Shown: positions 1 through 8,147 of the stretch, piece after piece
Numbering within the stretch: position 1 is the stretch's first letter
Layout: each line of letters starts with the position of its first letter
Assembly (NCBI RefSeq): GCF_003315035.1
Contig: NZ_QNRE01000001.1
Span: 407,224-471,223, forward strand
From: Nocardia puris
GTDB taxonomy: Bacteria; Actinomycetota; Actinomycetes; Mycobacteriales; Mycobacteriaceae
DNA length: 64,000 bases
Direction: 5' to 3'
Notes under the pieces: generated by a model
The model's database searches: none
Told to the model about the DNA's origin: nothing
The model's input: only the letters and a program-made list of their open reading frames with translations
Made by a program: the position numbers and the translations under genes

Positions 1-1213
1 CGGAGAAGTAGACCTCCGAGGGCTCGGCGTCGGGCGGGCGCGTGCCGAGCAGGACCGGATCCATCAGCACGGCATGGTCCTCGGTGCTGATGTCGCGGGA
101 GTTGGCGGCCAGCCGCACCAGGACGTCACCGTCGTGGGTGGTGCGCACCTCCGCCACCCGGGCCAGGGTGAGACCGCACTGGTCCACCAGCGCCCGGCCG
201 GGTTCGACGTGCAGGTCGTAGAGGTTCTCCAGCAGCAGGGTGGCCAGCGGCCTGCCCAGCGAGGGCGCCGTGCGAGTCAGCAGTTCCCCCAGGTACTTCG
301 GGCCCGCGAGGGGCCGGTGGGCGGGATAGACGCCGAGCGCCCCGCGCAGCGTGCCCGCCTCGGCGCGCAGACCGTAACCGTGGTTGTGCCACGTCATGGC
401 CGGGCGCCGGCCGAGTACCGAGTGCGTGAGTTCGGTTGTGTAGCGCTCCCATTCGCCGCGGTCGGCCAGGTAGTTCACGCCGAAGCCGCCGCCGATATCA
501 ATCGCCGTGGGCGCGAATCCGCGCGTGAGAGCCTCGCGCATGGCGAGTAGGCACCCCTCCAGCGCGAGCACCTTCTCGTCCAAGCCGTTGGTGTCCAGGT
601 GATAGGCGACGCCCAGTAACGTCAGAGCGTCGCGGTGGCCGTCGAGAAGGTCCAGCACGCCGGGCAATTCGCGCTGATGCACGCCGAATCGGCTGGGCCT
701 GCTCAGCACCTTCACCCCGGGCGAGTCGAAAGCGGCCAGCCGCATCATCACTCGCACCGGCGCCAACCCGTGCCGCTCGACGAGCTCCGCGAGTGCCACC
801 AGCTCCTCGCGCGAGTCGGCGTTCACGATCGCGCCGACCCGCGCCGCGAGCCACAGGAAATCGATGTCCTTCGGCCCGGTCGCCATGATCCGGTCCCCGG
901 CGAAACCGCAGGACAGCGCGTGCTGCAACTCGCCGAGCGAGGCCACGTCGACGCCGGTGTCACCCGCGGCGAGCTGGCGCAGCAGCGCGCTCGACCGATT
1001 CGCCTTGTGCGCGAAATACACACCGCCGCTGAGATGATGCGCGCGGTACACCGCCCGGAACGCCGCCGCGTTCTCGGTCATCTGTTGCGGTACCACGATG
1101 TTCACCGGCGATCCCAACGCCTCGACCAGTCCGGACACCAGGTCCGGCGCGTCGAGCACCTCCCGCAGCAGCCCACTCACGAGCGGCCTCAGGAACAAAC
1201 CCTTCTCCAACAT
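1..1213 (-). CDS. PLP-dependent decarboxylase, alanine-racemase fold (Y4yA / diaminopimelate-decarboxylase-like), 3' end outside window
   Basis: Reading from 1213 towards 1, the frame stays open for 404 codons and leaves the window. Residue 70 is the probable PLP lysine in FAHKAN, and a glycine-rich phosphate-binding segment IDIGGGFG follows the HLDTN motif; both belong to the fold-type III decarboxylases (diaminopimelate, ornithine, and siderophore enzymes such as SbnH). The substrate cannot be told from sequence. The ATG at 1213 is the first plausible start, but it has only a weak GGGGA just before it. A Fur/Zur-type operator lies about 110 bp upstream, so metal-repressed expression and a role in metallophore synthesis are my inference. 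The Y4yA family name is from memory. Confidence 0.75.
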   Translation of the reverse strand, partial: MLEKGLFLRPLVSGLLREVLDAPDLVSGLVEALGSPVNIVVPQQMTENAAAFRAVYRAHHLSGGVYFAHKANRSSALLRQLAAGDTGVDVASLGELQHALSCGFAGDRIMATGPKDIDFLWLAARVGAIVNADSREELVALAELVERHGLAPVRVMMRLAAFDSPGVKVLSRPSRFGVHQRELPGVLDLLDGHRDALTLLGVAYHLDTNGLDEKVLALEGCLLAMREALTRGFAPTAIDIGGGFGVNYLADRGEWERYTTELTHSVLGRRPAMTWHNHGYGLRAEAGTLRGALGVYPAHRPLAGPKYLGELLTRTAPSLGRPLATLLLENLYDLHVEPGRALVDQCGLTLARVAEVRTTHDGDVLVRLAANSRDISTEDHAVLMDPVLLGTRPPDAEPSEVYFS

Positions 1214-1321
1214 TTCCCCGTTCAGCGTCCCGTCAACCGCGCGCCCGCCGCGTCCCTGCCGTGCGACGGCCGGTGCCGCCGTGCGCCGGGACATCCGGGC
1301 CCGGCACTTCCCGCAGCTTAA

Positions 1322-1336
1322 TGACAATGGTTATCA
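1322..1336. promoter_or_regulatory. Fur/Zur-family operator
   Basis: TGACAATGGTTATCA is a near-perfect 7-1-7 inverted repeat, and the flanking A/T pair extends it. It matches the actinobacterial Zur consensus (TGAAAATGATTTTCA) and the general Fur pattern much better than the 19-bp DtxR/IdeR box. It lies in an AT-rich patch upstream of the minus-strand decarboxylase. The nearest plus-strand start, at 1656, is over 300 bp away, so the decarboxylase is the likelier target. Confidence 0.6.
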
Positions 1337-1655
1337 TAAAAGTACTGATGGTGGCGTACCCCTCCCTCTCGGCGCAACCCCGCCGCCCGGTACCCGCCGC
1401 GCCTCCGACGGATTCGAGCGGGTCGGCGATACAGAACCGGCGGGTCTTCCAATTCGACCAAACGATGCGGGGATTCGTAACCCGATCGACCGGAGTCCGC
1501 GCGCGCCGCGGCGGGGCGCGCGGCTGTTATGTCCGGAACCAAGCCCGCCCACGCCGGTTTGGCGATGTGCCCAAACCTCGGGCAACCCGTCCCGGCGCGG
1601 CGGCGGCCGGTCGTAGCCTGACCCCACTTTTCCCTGATCGTGAGGTGGTGGTGCG
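1337..1655. other. intergenic, no gene seen
   Basis: This stretch separates the decarboxylase from the Ag85-like gene. Several open frames run through it on both strands, but none has a ribosome-binding site or recognisable protein sequence. It presumably holds the promoter of the downstream esterase; I cannot place its -10 and -35 elements with confidence. Confidence 0.5.
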
Positions 1656-2726
1656 GTGGGCATTCGCGGGCGGCGAGGTGTGGCGCGGGGCGCGGTGGCG
1701 GTCACCGCGGTGCTGTGCTGTGCGTACGGCCAGGCCCCGGCTGATCCCGGTGTGCCGGGGGACGCGCCGCTTCGGGCGATGGCGGCCGCGAAACCCGCGG
1801 CGAACGGCTCGCGTCTGGAGACGGCCACGGCCGGGCCGGGACGCGTGCTCGAGTTGAGGGTCCACTCGGCGGCCATGGGCCGTGCCGTGCCGATCATCGT
1901 GCTGCCCGCCGCCGACAGCACGAGGCCCGCGCCCACGCTGTATCTGCTCAACGGCGTCGACGGCGGGTCGGACACCGAGATCTGGGGTGAGGGCAGCAAT
2001 TGGCTCACCAAGACCGACGCCGAGACGTTCTTCGCCGACAAGCACGTGAACGTGGTGATGCCCGTCGGGGGCGGCGCGAGTTTCTACACCGATTGGCGCG
2101 CCGACGATCCGCGCTTGGGGCGGCACCGGTGGACCACCTTCCTCACCGAGGAGCTGCCACCCGTCATCGACACCGCGTTCACCACCACCGGCGCCAACGC
2201 CGTGGCCGGGTTGTCGATGGCCGCGGCCGCGGTGTTCCAACTGGCGATCGAAGCGCCGCACCGGTTCCGGGCCGTGGCCTCCTACAGCGGGTGCGTGCGC
2301 ACCAGCGATCCGAGCGGGCAGGCGCTGGTGGACGCGATCGTCGTGGGGCGGCAAGGCAATCCGCTCAATATGTGGGGACCGCCCACCGACGCGCTGTGGG
2401 CCGCCAACGATCCCTACCTGCGCGCCGCCGAACTGCGCGGCACCGCGATCTACGTCGCCACCGGCAACGGCAGGCCCGGCCCGCTCGACACGCTCGACGG
2501 ACCGGACATCGAGCGCAATCCGGTGAAGCTCGCCGATCAGCTCGTGATCGGCGGCGTGCTCGACGCGGTCGCCAACCTGTGCACCGCCCAACTGCGGGAC
2601 CGGCTGCGCGAGTTGGACATTCCCGCCACCTTCGACTTCCGCCCCAGCGGCACGCACTCCTGGGGTTACTGGGAGCGGGACCTACACAATTCCTGGCCGA
2701 TGCTGGAGGCGGCACTGGCGGAGTGA
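1656..2726 (+). CDS. antigen-85-type mycolyltransferase / esterase
   Basis: A 356-residue secreted alpha/beta hydrolase of the Ag85 (FbpA/B/C) family, which transfers mycolic acids to trehalose and arabinogalactan outside the cell. An N-terminal signal peptide is followed by the nucleophile Ser187 in GLSMAAAA, the same elbow as Ag85 (GLSMAASS). The catalytic His334 sits in GTHSWGYW, a family hallmark. The acid residue lies somewhere in the region before it (residues 280-300). GTG at 1656 was chosen because a GAGGTGG ribosome-binding site precedes it. It is a single gene with no operon partner. Whether it is a true mycolyltransferase or a divergent esterase is not decided by sequence. Confidence 0.85.
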   Translation: MGIRGRRGVARGAVAVTAVLCCAYGQAPADPGVPGDAPLRAMAAAKPAANGSRLETATAGPGRVLELRVHSAAMGRAVPIIVLPAADSTRPAPTLYLLNGVDGGSDTEIWGEGSNWLTKTDAETFFADKHVNVVMPVGGGASFYTDWRADDPRLGRHRWTTFLTEELPPVIDTAFTTTGANAVAGLSMAAAAVFQLAIEAPHRFRAVASYSGCVRTSDPSGQALVDAIVVGRQGNPLNMWGPPTDALWAANDPYLRAAELRGTAIYVATGNGRPGPLDTLDGPDIERNPVKLADQLVIGGVLDAVANLCTAQLRDRLRELDIPATFDFRPSGTHSWGYWERDLHNSWPMLEAALAE

Positions 2727-2881
2727 AGGGCTCCATGCCGAGCGGGTGATGTCGGCGGTCGCTCAGGGAAATCCGCGAGTTCGGTGACTTCGACCGGCGA
2801 CGGAGGCGGGCGGCTTCGCCGACACGCAAGCGGACTCGGGTGGCGCTTCGTCCGGTATCCGCAGCCGGTTCTACTGCGCCG

Positions 2882-4435
2882 CTAGCGCTCCGTGCCGTCC
2901 ACGAGAACCAGTGTGCGCATCTCGGGCCAACCTTGCGACCACGACACTGCCGGATCGCGGCAAAGCCACACGGTCACATCGCGATTCACGCCCGGGAAGC
3001 CGAGGGGTTCGTCGATACCGGCCAGAGGCGTGGTTTCGGTGAAGTCGAGGGGCAGGGCGGTTCCGGGGTCGTCCACGCCCACGTAGAGCACGGTGGTCGC
3101 GGTGTCCGGGGGTGGGCCGAAGAATCCGTATCCGCGGTTCGGGCTGTAGACGGCGGGCAGTCCGTAGGCGGGGCCGAAGTGGTCGAGTGCGGCTGCCTGC
3201 CAATAGTTTTGCGTGACGATCACGGTCTCACCGTTCGCGGGCGCTCGGCGATGGGCCTCCGCAACGCCCGCGACCAGGCTCTCCCACCCGCTGGGGCCGA
3301 AGAACTTGCTGCGCGCGTCGATCTGGGAGTACCGGTCGGTGGGTTGCCGCAGCTGGGATTCCGGCAGCGGCAGCGCGACGACCAACCCCACGCAGATCGC
3401 GGTCGCCACCGCGACGAGCGAGCTACCGGCGACCAGCGCTCGCCGGTCCCATTTCCGCTGCGCCACATACACCGCGCCCGCCGCGAACAATCCCGGAAAC
3501 GCACCGGCCACGAAATACGGGCGCAAACCGCCGAGCACCACGCCGAGCAATCCGAGGGCGATCATCGGAATCAGGAATCGGTAGGGGCGGAACCGTTCCG
3601 AGACCAGCCCCGCCCAGATTCCGGCGAGCAGCAGCAATCCCAGCGCGCCGGTGACCTGAATCATCGTCCACGGCATCGCGACCAGCGAGGCGGTGGCCAT
3701 TTGCTCGTCCCGGACTATCCCGCCCATCGCCAATTGCGGCCAGCCGTTCTTGTGCTGCCACCACAGAATCGGCACGGCCGAGAGCGCGAAGACGACCGAC
3801 GCCGCCCACCATGCGGGCCGGCGCAGCATTTCTCGCGGGCCGAAGAGCAGCACCCCCACCGCCAACCCCGCCCACACGATCGGGATCAACCACTTCACCT
3901 GGAAATCGAGGGCCGCGACCAGTCCGGCCGCCAGCAGCAACCGGTCGTCGCGCACCCGCACCCAGCGGATCAGCAGCCAGGCCACCAGCGCGGTCAGCGT
4001 GATGTCCAGGGCGAAGGTGCTCAGCATGGCCGACTGCATGACCGCCATCGGCGTGGTCGCGTAGGCCAGCGCCGCCAGCGTCTGCGGCCACCGCCCGCCC
4101 CCGAACTCCCGCGCCAGCACGGCGCTGAGGACGATGGCGACCACCGTGCAGACCACGGCGGGCAGCCGCAGCGCCACCGTCGACCCCGGCGCGAGGTGGT
4201 CGGCCAAAGCCGCCAGCAACGGCACGACGGGCCCCTGATCGGCGTAACTCACGTCCGGCCGCTGCCCCGCCGCGACGAAATACAGTTCGTCGCCACCGAT
4301 CCGATAGCGATCGAGCCGCAGCAGGAACAACAATCCCGCGGCGCCCGCGACGATCGACACCTCGCGCCACGCGAAAGCCGGCCGCGAATCCTTCTCGGCG
4401 ACACTGTCTTCCAACGCCTCGGATCGAGATGTCAT
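2882..4435 (-). CDS. GT-C fold glycosyltransferase (family 39 / ArnT-PMT-like)
   Basis: A 517-residue polytopic membrane protein with about ten hydrophobic segments. A short cytosolic N-terminus is followed, after the first membrane span, by the GGDELYF loop that carries the catalytic acidic residue in GT-C enzymes using polyprenyl-phosphate sugars. A soluble C-terminal domain (from about residue 385) probably lies outside the membrane. The acceptor is unknown; cell-wall or lipoglycan decoration is usual for this family in mycolate-containing actinobacteria. The ATG at 4435 has a GAGGA box 5 nt upstream. The frame is open to 4519, but that longer start has no such site. Confidence 0.8.
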   Translation of the reverse strand: MTSRSEALEDSVAEKDSRPAFAWREVSIVAGAAGLLFLLRLDRYRIGGDELYFVAAGQRPDVSYADQGPVVPLLAALADHLAPGSTVALRLPAVVCTVVAIVLSAVLAREFGGGRWPQTLAALAYATTPMAVMQSAMLSTFALDITLTALVAWLLIRWVRVRDDRLLLAAGLVAALDFQVKWLIPIVWAGLAVGVLLFGPREMLRRPAWWAASVVFALSAVPILWWQHKNGWPQLAMGGIVRDEQMATASLVAMPWTMIQVTGALGLLLLAGIWAGLVSERFRPYRFLIPMIALGLLGVVLGGLRPYFVAGAFPGLFAAGAVYVAQRKWDRRALVAGSSLVAVATAICVGLVVALPLPESQLRQPTDRYSQIDARSKFFGPSGWESLVAGVAEAHRRAPANGETVIVTQNYWQAAALDHFGPAYGLPAVYSPNRGYGFFGPPPDTATTVLYVGVDDPGTALPLDFTETTPLAGIDEPLGFPGVNRDVTVWLCRDPAVSWSQGWPEMRTLVLVDGTER

Positions 4436-4732
4436 CCATTCCTCACAACCGTCGCGCCCTCGCGAATCAGACATCGGCGACGCGGCGAACCGGATTCGCC
4501 GAACAATCGAACAGTACAATCGAAATCCGCGAGGAATACGCCCCGCGGCCGAGGACTACGCCGCGTCACAAACAATTCCTCGGCATTCTTGTGACGGCGG
4601 CGTCGCGGTGACCGCACCGGCGCGAGCACGCGCCGGGCAACACCGTTGCCCCGCATACTCGGGGCTTGCCGATTCCGCACCGGTCGCCTTTTCTTGACGC
4701 GATCGTCGGCGGTGAAACTCCCTGGGGGAGAA

Positions 4733-6556
4733 ATGAATCGAATTCTCGGTGCGGTGTGCGCGGCGCTGCTGGCGCTGGCGGTGCCGGCGGGTGCGGCCTC
4801 CGCCCGGCCCGGTGACGGCGGCTACGCGCCGACGATGCTGGTGCTGGACGCGTCGGGCTCGATGCTCGCCGCCGACCCCGGCGGCGGGACCAAGATCGAC
4901 GCCGCGAAACGGGCCGTGCGTCAGTTCGTCGAGGCGGCCCCCGAGACGGCGGAGGTGGGGCTCTCGGTGTATGGGACCGGCACCGGGTCCTCGGAGGCCG
5001 AGCGCGAGGCCGGATGCCGCGACGTCACCACACCGCATCCCGTCGGCAGGCTCGACCGCGCGGGGCTGAACCGAGCGGTGGACGGCGTCGTTCCCCGTGG
5101 CTATACACCCATCAGCACCGCCTTGCGGCACGCGGCCGACGGGCTGCCGTCCGACGGGCCCCGCTCGATCGTGCTCGTCTCCGACGGCATCGACACCTGC
5201 GCGCCCCCGGACCCGTGCGACGTGGCGCGCGACCTCCGGACCGACGGCGCGTCGATCATCGTGCACGCCATCGGATTCGACGTCGACGACGCCGCGCGCC
5301 ACCAGTTGATCTGCCTGGCGCACGCCACCGGCGGCAGTTACACCGACGCCGGAACCGGGGCGGCGCTGGAACAGATCCTGCCGCGGGTCACCGAGACGGC
5401 GTTGCGCACCTACGAACCGGTCGGCGTGCCGACCCGCGGAACGCCGGACGTCCGGGACGCGCCCGCACTCGGCACCGGCCAGTACCTGGCGAACCTGATT
5501 CGCGGGGAACGCCAGTTCTGGACGGTCGACGTGCCGGAAGGCGGTATCGCCTACCTCACGGGCACCGCGGCGTTCGGGCAGCGCGACGAGCGGGAGCCGG
5601 GGGCGAACACACTGCTGGTGCGGATCCACGGCGTCGACGGCACGGAATGCCGCACCGAGCGCAACACCGATGTCGCGTCGACCGGACGGGTCGTCACCGC
5701 AGCGCTGGTGTATCGGGTCGGCGCGGACGATCCCGACGTCTGCCAGGGTGGGGGGCGCTACGCCGTCTCGGTCGACTGGGAATCCGGCGGCTCCGGCGCC
5801 GCGCGGGTGCCGCTGGAACTGCTGGTCCGCGTCGAAGCGCCCGCCACCGACGCCGGACCGCCCGCGCGAGCGGAGCCGGTCGGCCACGTCGAGCAGTCCG
5901 GGCCCGCCCGGCCGGTGGTGGGCGGCGGATCGTTCACCGTCGCCGCCGAACTGGACGGCTCCGGCGTGTACACCGATGCCGTGCGTCCGGGCGAATACGT
6001 CTTCTACCGGGTCGATCTGGGATGGGGACAGGGGCTGTCGTACCGGGTGGAGTTCGGGGCGTGCACCCGTCCCGGCGACCGCTTCCACACCAATATCGGC
6101 ACGGAGCTGTACTCACCGCTGCGTGCCCAGATCGACAGTGCGACAACCGGTCACGACGGGAACCAGGCGCGCGCGCTGCCCGGTGACGGCAAGGCGCTCG
6201 CCACCGTGCCCGTGACCTACCTCAACCGCGAACACCAGCGGCCGTCGGTACGCGTCCAGGCCCTGCCGGGCCCGCACTACCTCATGGTCCGGGTCAACAG
6301 CGACGCGGGCGACTGCGGCGCCCTCCCCGTCCGGATCGACCTCGCCGTCACCGACACCGGCGGCGCGCCGCCCACCTACGAATCCGGCCACGCCGGAACG
6401 GATTCCGATACCGCGGGCCCCACCGCGCGCCCCCGGCCCTCGGCCACGGACAACACGGGCAGGTTCCCCGAGATCGTCCTGCTGGGCGCGGGCGCCGGAC
6501 TAGTGGTCGTGCTCGCCGTCGCGGCGGGATTCGCGCTGCGCCGCCGGAAACGGTGA
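4733..6556 (+). CDS. secreted, membrane-anchored von Willebrand factor A domain protein
   Basis: A 607-residue protein with a signal peptide (residues 1-23, ending around ASA), then a VWA domain carrying a full MIDAS metal site: DASGSM, the later GYTP threonine and VSDGID. A long cysteine-containing extracellular part follows. A proline/threonine-rich linker, one membrane span near the C-terminus and the tail RRRKR end the protein, so it is held on the outer face of the membrane. GGGGGAG lies 2 nt before ATG 4733; an in-frame ATG at 4646 lacks a site and would bury the signal peptide. The ligand is unknown. It converges on the SMR gene with only 14 bp between the stops. Confidence 0.8.
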   Translation: MNRILGAVCAALLALAVPAGAASARPGDGGYAPTMLVLDASGSMLAADPGGGTKIDAAKRAVRQFVEAAPETAEVGLSVYGTGTGSSEAEREAGCRDVTTPHPVGRLDRAGLNRAVDGVVPRGYTPISTALRHAADGLPSDGPRSIVLVSDGIDTCAPPDPCDVARDLRTDGASIIVHAIGFDVDDAARHQLICLAHATGGSYTDAGTGAALEQILPRVTETALRTYEPVGVPTRGTPDVRDAPALGTGQYLANLIRGERQFWTVDVPEGGIAYLTGTAAFGQRDEREPGANTLLVRIHGVDGTECRTERNTDVASTGRVVTAALVYRVGADDPDVCQGGGRYAVSVDWESGGSGAARVPLELLVRVEAPATDAGPPARAEPVGHVEQSGPARPVVGGGSFTVAAELDGSGVYTDAVRPGEYVFYRVDLGWGQGLSYRVEFGACTRPGDRFHTNIGTELYSPLRAQIDSATTGHDGNQARALPGDGKALATVPVTYLNREHQRPSVRVQALPGPHYLMVRVNSDAGDCGALPVRIDLAVTDTGGAPPTYESGHAGTDSDTAGPTARPRPSATDNTGRFPEIVLLGAGAGLVVVLAVAAGFALRRRKR

Positions 6557-6570
6557 CACCTCACCAGAGA

Positions 6571-6894
6571 TCAGTGCACGCCCGCCAATTGCAGGGTGAC
6601 CACGCCGACGACGATCAGGGTCAGGCCGAATACCTTGGCCGGGCTGAGTGATTCGCCGAGAAAGAGCACGCCGATGGCGGCGACGGCGGCCAACCCGACC
6701 GCCGACCACGCCGCGTAGACCACACCGACCTCCAGCCCGCGCTGCAACAGCAGCGCGAGCAGACCGAAGGCGGTGAGATAGCCCGCACCGACCAGCAGGG
6801 TGGGCCACAGCTTGCTGAACCCGTCGGACAGCTTCAGCGACACCGTCGCGGTGACCTCGGCGACCACGGCGGCCAGGAAGATCAGCAGGGTCAT
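6571..6894 (-). CDS. small multidrug resistance (SMR) family transporter
   Basis: A 107-residue protein with four membrane spans. Glu13 in the first span matches the essential Glu14 of EmrE, and the later YAAWSAVG and LGESLSP segments are typical of the family. It functions as an antiparallel dimer that exchanges protons for small cationic compounds. Its ATG overlaps the stop of the methyltransferase gene (ATGA), making it the last gene of the PKS operon. Translational coupling suggests it exports, or protects against, the operon product; a long-chain amine would be a fitting cationic substrate, but that is inference. Confidence 0.88.
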   Translation of the reverse strand: MTLLIFLAAVVAEVTATVSLKLSDGFSKLWPTLLVGAGYLTAFGLLALLLQRGLEVGVVYAAWSAVGLAAVAAIGVLFLGESLSPAKVFGLTLIVVGVVTLQLAGVH

Positions 6895-8147
6895 GCGCCA
6901 CCGCCGGGGCGGCGGGCGATGGTGTAGGACGCCTGATTGAGCCCGGTCCGCATACTCGCCACCGAGGTCGCCGCGAACAGGCGTTCGGCGCGGGCGCGCG
7001 GCAGCCCGATCTCGGCGACGATCGCGTCCCAATGGGTTTCGATATTGTGCAGCCAGGTGCGGTCGGTCGCGATGAAGTGCTCGGTGAGATCGCGGTAGCT
7101 CTCGATGCGCAGCCCGGCGCGGGTCAGGCTGCGGCGCAACGCCGGAACGGTCGGGATGTGGACCTCGGGAAAGACGTAGGCGGTGAGGAACCCCGAGATG
7201 TTCTCGAGCAGTTTGCCGCGCCGGGTGGTGGTGACGTCCTGGCTGAACACGCGCCCGCCCGGCGCCAGCAGATCGTGCAACCGCCGCGAGAAGCCGCGCA
7301 GCGCACGGGCATTCAGGTGCAGCGACACCTCGATGCTGGAGATCGCGTCGAACGGCCCGTCGCGCACATCGCGGAAATCGCACTGCCGGAACTCGACCCG
7401 ATCCGCCACGCCCGCGCGTTCGGCGAGTTCGGTGGCGTAGGAGACCTGTTCGGCGGCCAGCGTGACGCCCAGGACGCGCGCGCCGTGGTGCTGGGCGGCG
7501 TGCACGGCGAGCGCGCCCCAGCCCGAGCCGATGTCGAGCAACCGCGACCCCGGCCGCAACCGCAGCTCCCGGCAGATCAACTCCAGCTTGTCCCGCTGGG
7601 CGGCGTCGAGGTCGCCGGGCTGCTCCGGATCGGGCCACAGCGCCGTGGAGTAGACCATGGATTCACCGATCACCAGGCGATAGAACTCGTTGCTCATCTC
7701 GTAGTGGTCGGCCCCGCCGCGCCAGGGCGCCTCGGACTCCGGACGGGGTGGTGGCGTGCCGAGGGCCCGGCGACGGGCGGCCCAGCCCAGCAGGCGCAGC
7801 GCGGCGATCCCCCGGGTGAGGGTGGGCACCACGCGACCGGTGAGCAGGTCCCACAGCGCCGCGTCGCCGGCCTCGATGACGGCCACCATGAAGTCGTCGG
7901 CCGCGCCCTCGATCCCGAGATCGCCGTCGATGTAGGCGCGGGCCACGCCCAGATCGTCCGGCCGCCACAGCATGCGGCGCAGCGCGTGCGGATTGTGCAG
8001 CGTGATCAGCGGGCCGCCCTCCCCCGCTTCGCTGCCGTCCCAGGCGCGCAACCGGGCGGGGAACGGCTTGCCCGCCAGTCGCCCGGCGGCCCGGTGCAGA
8101 TAGCGGGCGGTCTCGGAACGGGTGGCGAGTACAGATGTATCGGTCAT
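6891..8147 (-). CDS. CFA-synthase-like SAM-dependent methyltransferase, divergent active site
   Basis: A 418-residue member of the cyclopropane-fatty-acyl-phospholipid synthase superfamily: the HYEMSNEFY segment (149-156), the SAM site LDIGSGWG (204-211) and the C-terminal lid are present. By memory alignment with E. coli Cfa, the active-site Cys139 in YSCAYW is Thr168 here (YSTALW). The glutamate of FEHVG, which helps hold bicarbonate, is Leu276. It is therefore unlikely to be an ordinary cyclopropane synthase and may methylate another group. The ATG overlaps the stop of the upstream oxoamine synthase by 4 bp, so it acts in the same pathway. Confidence 0.8.
   Translation of the reverse strand: MTDTSVLATRSETARYLHRAAGRLAGKPFPARLRAWDGSEAGEGGPLITLHNPHALRRMLWRPDDLGVARAYIDGDLGIEGAADDFMVAVIEAGDAALWDLLTGRVVPTLTRGIAALRLLGWAARRRALGTPPPRPESEAPWRGGADHYEMSNEFYRLVIGESMVYSTALWPDPEQPGDLDAAQRDKLELICRELRLRPGSRLLDIGSGWGALAVHAAQHHGARVLGVTLAAEQVSYATELAERAGVADRVEFRQCDFRDVRDGPFDAISSIEVSLHLNARALRGFSRRLHDLLAPGGRVFSQDVTTTRRGKLLENISGFLTAYVFPEVHIPTVPALRRSLTRAGLRIESYRDLTEHFIATDRTWLHNIETHWDAIVAEIGLPRARAERLFAATSVASMRTGLNQASYTIARRPGGGA

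Noticed and set aside
1318..1340. IdeR/DtxR iron box
   Set aside because: The half-sites do not match TTAGGTTAG-type repeats; the TGA-N9-TCA symmetry fits the Fur/Zur family.
2840..4594. A plus-strand open frame of 584 codons
   Set aside because: It is antisense to the glycosyltransferase and rich in Gln, His and Arg, the signature of antisense reading.
4556..6088. A minus-strand open frame of 510 codons
   Set aside because: It is antisense to the VWA protein, which has a signal peptide, MIDAS motif and membrane anchor.
6571..7638. SMR protein as the C-terminus of a 355-codon fusion
   Set aside because: The upstream part is an out-of-frame reading of the methyltransferase; ATG 6894 overlapping its stop is the natural start.
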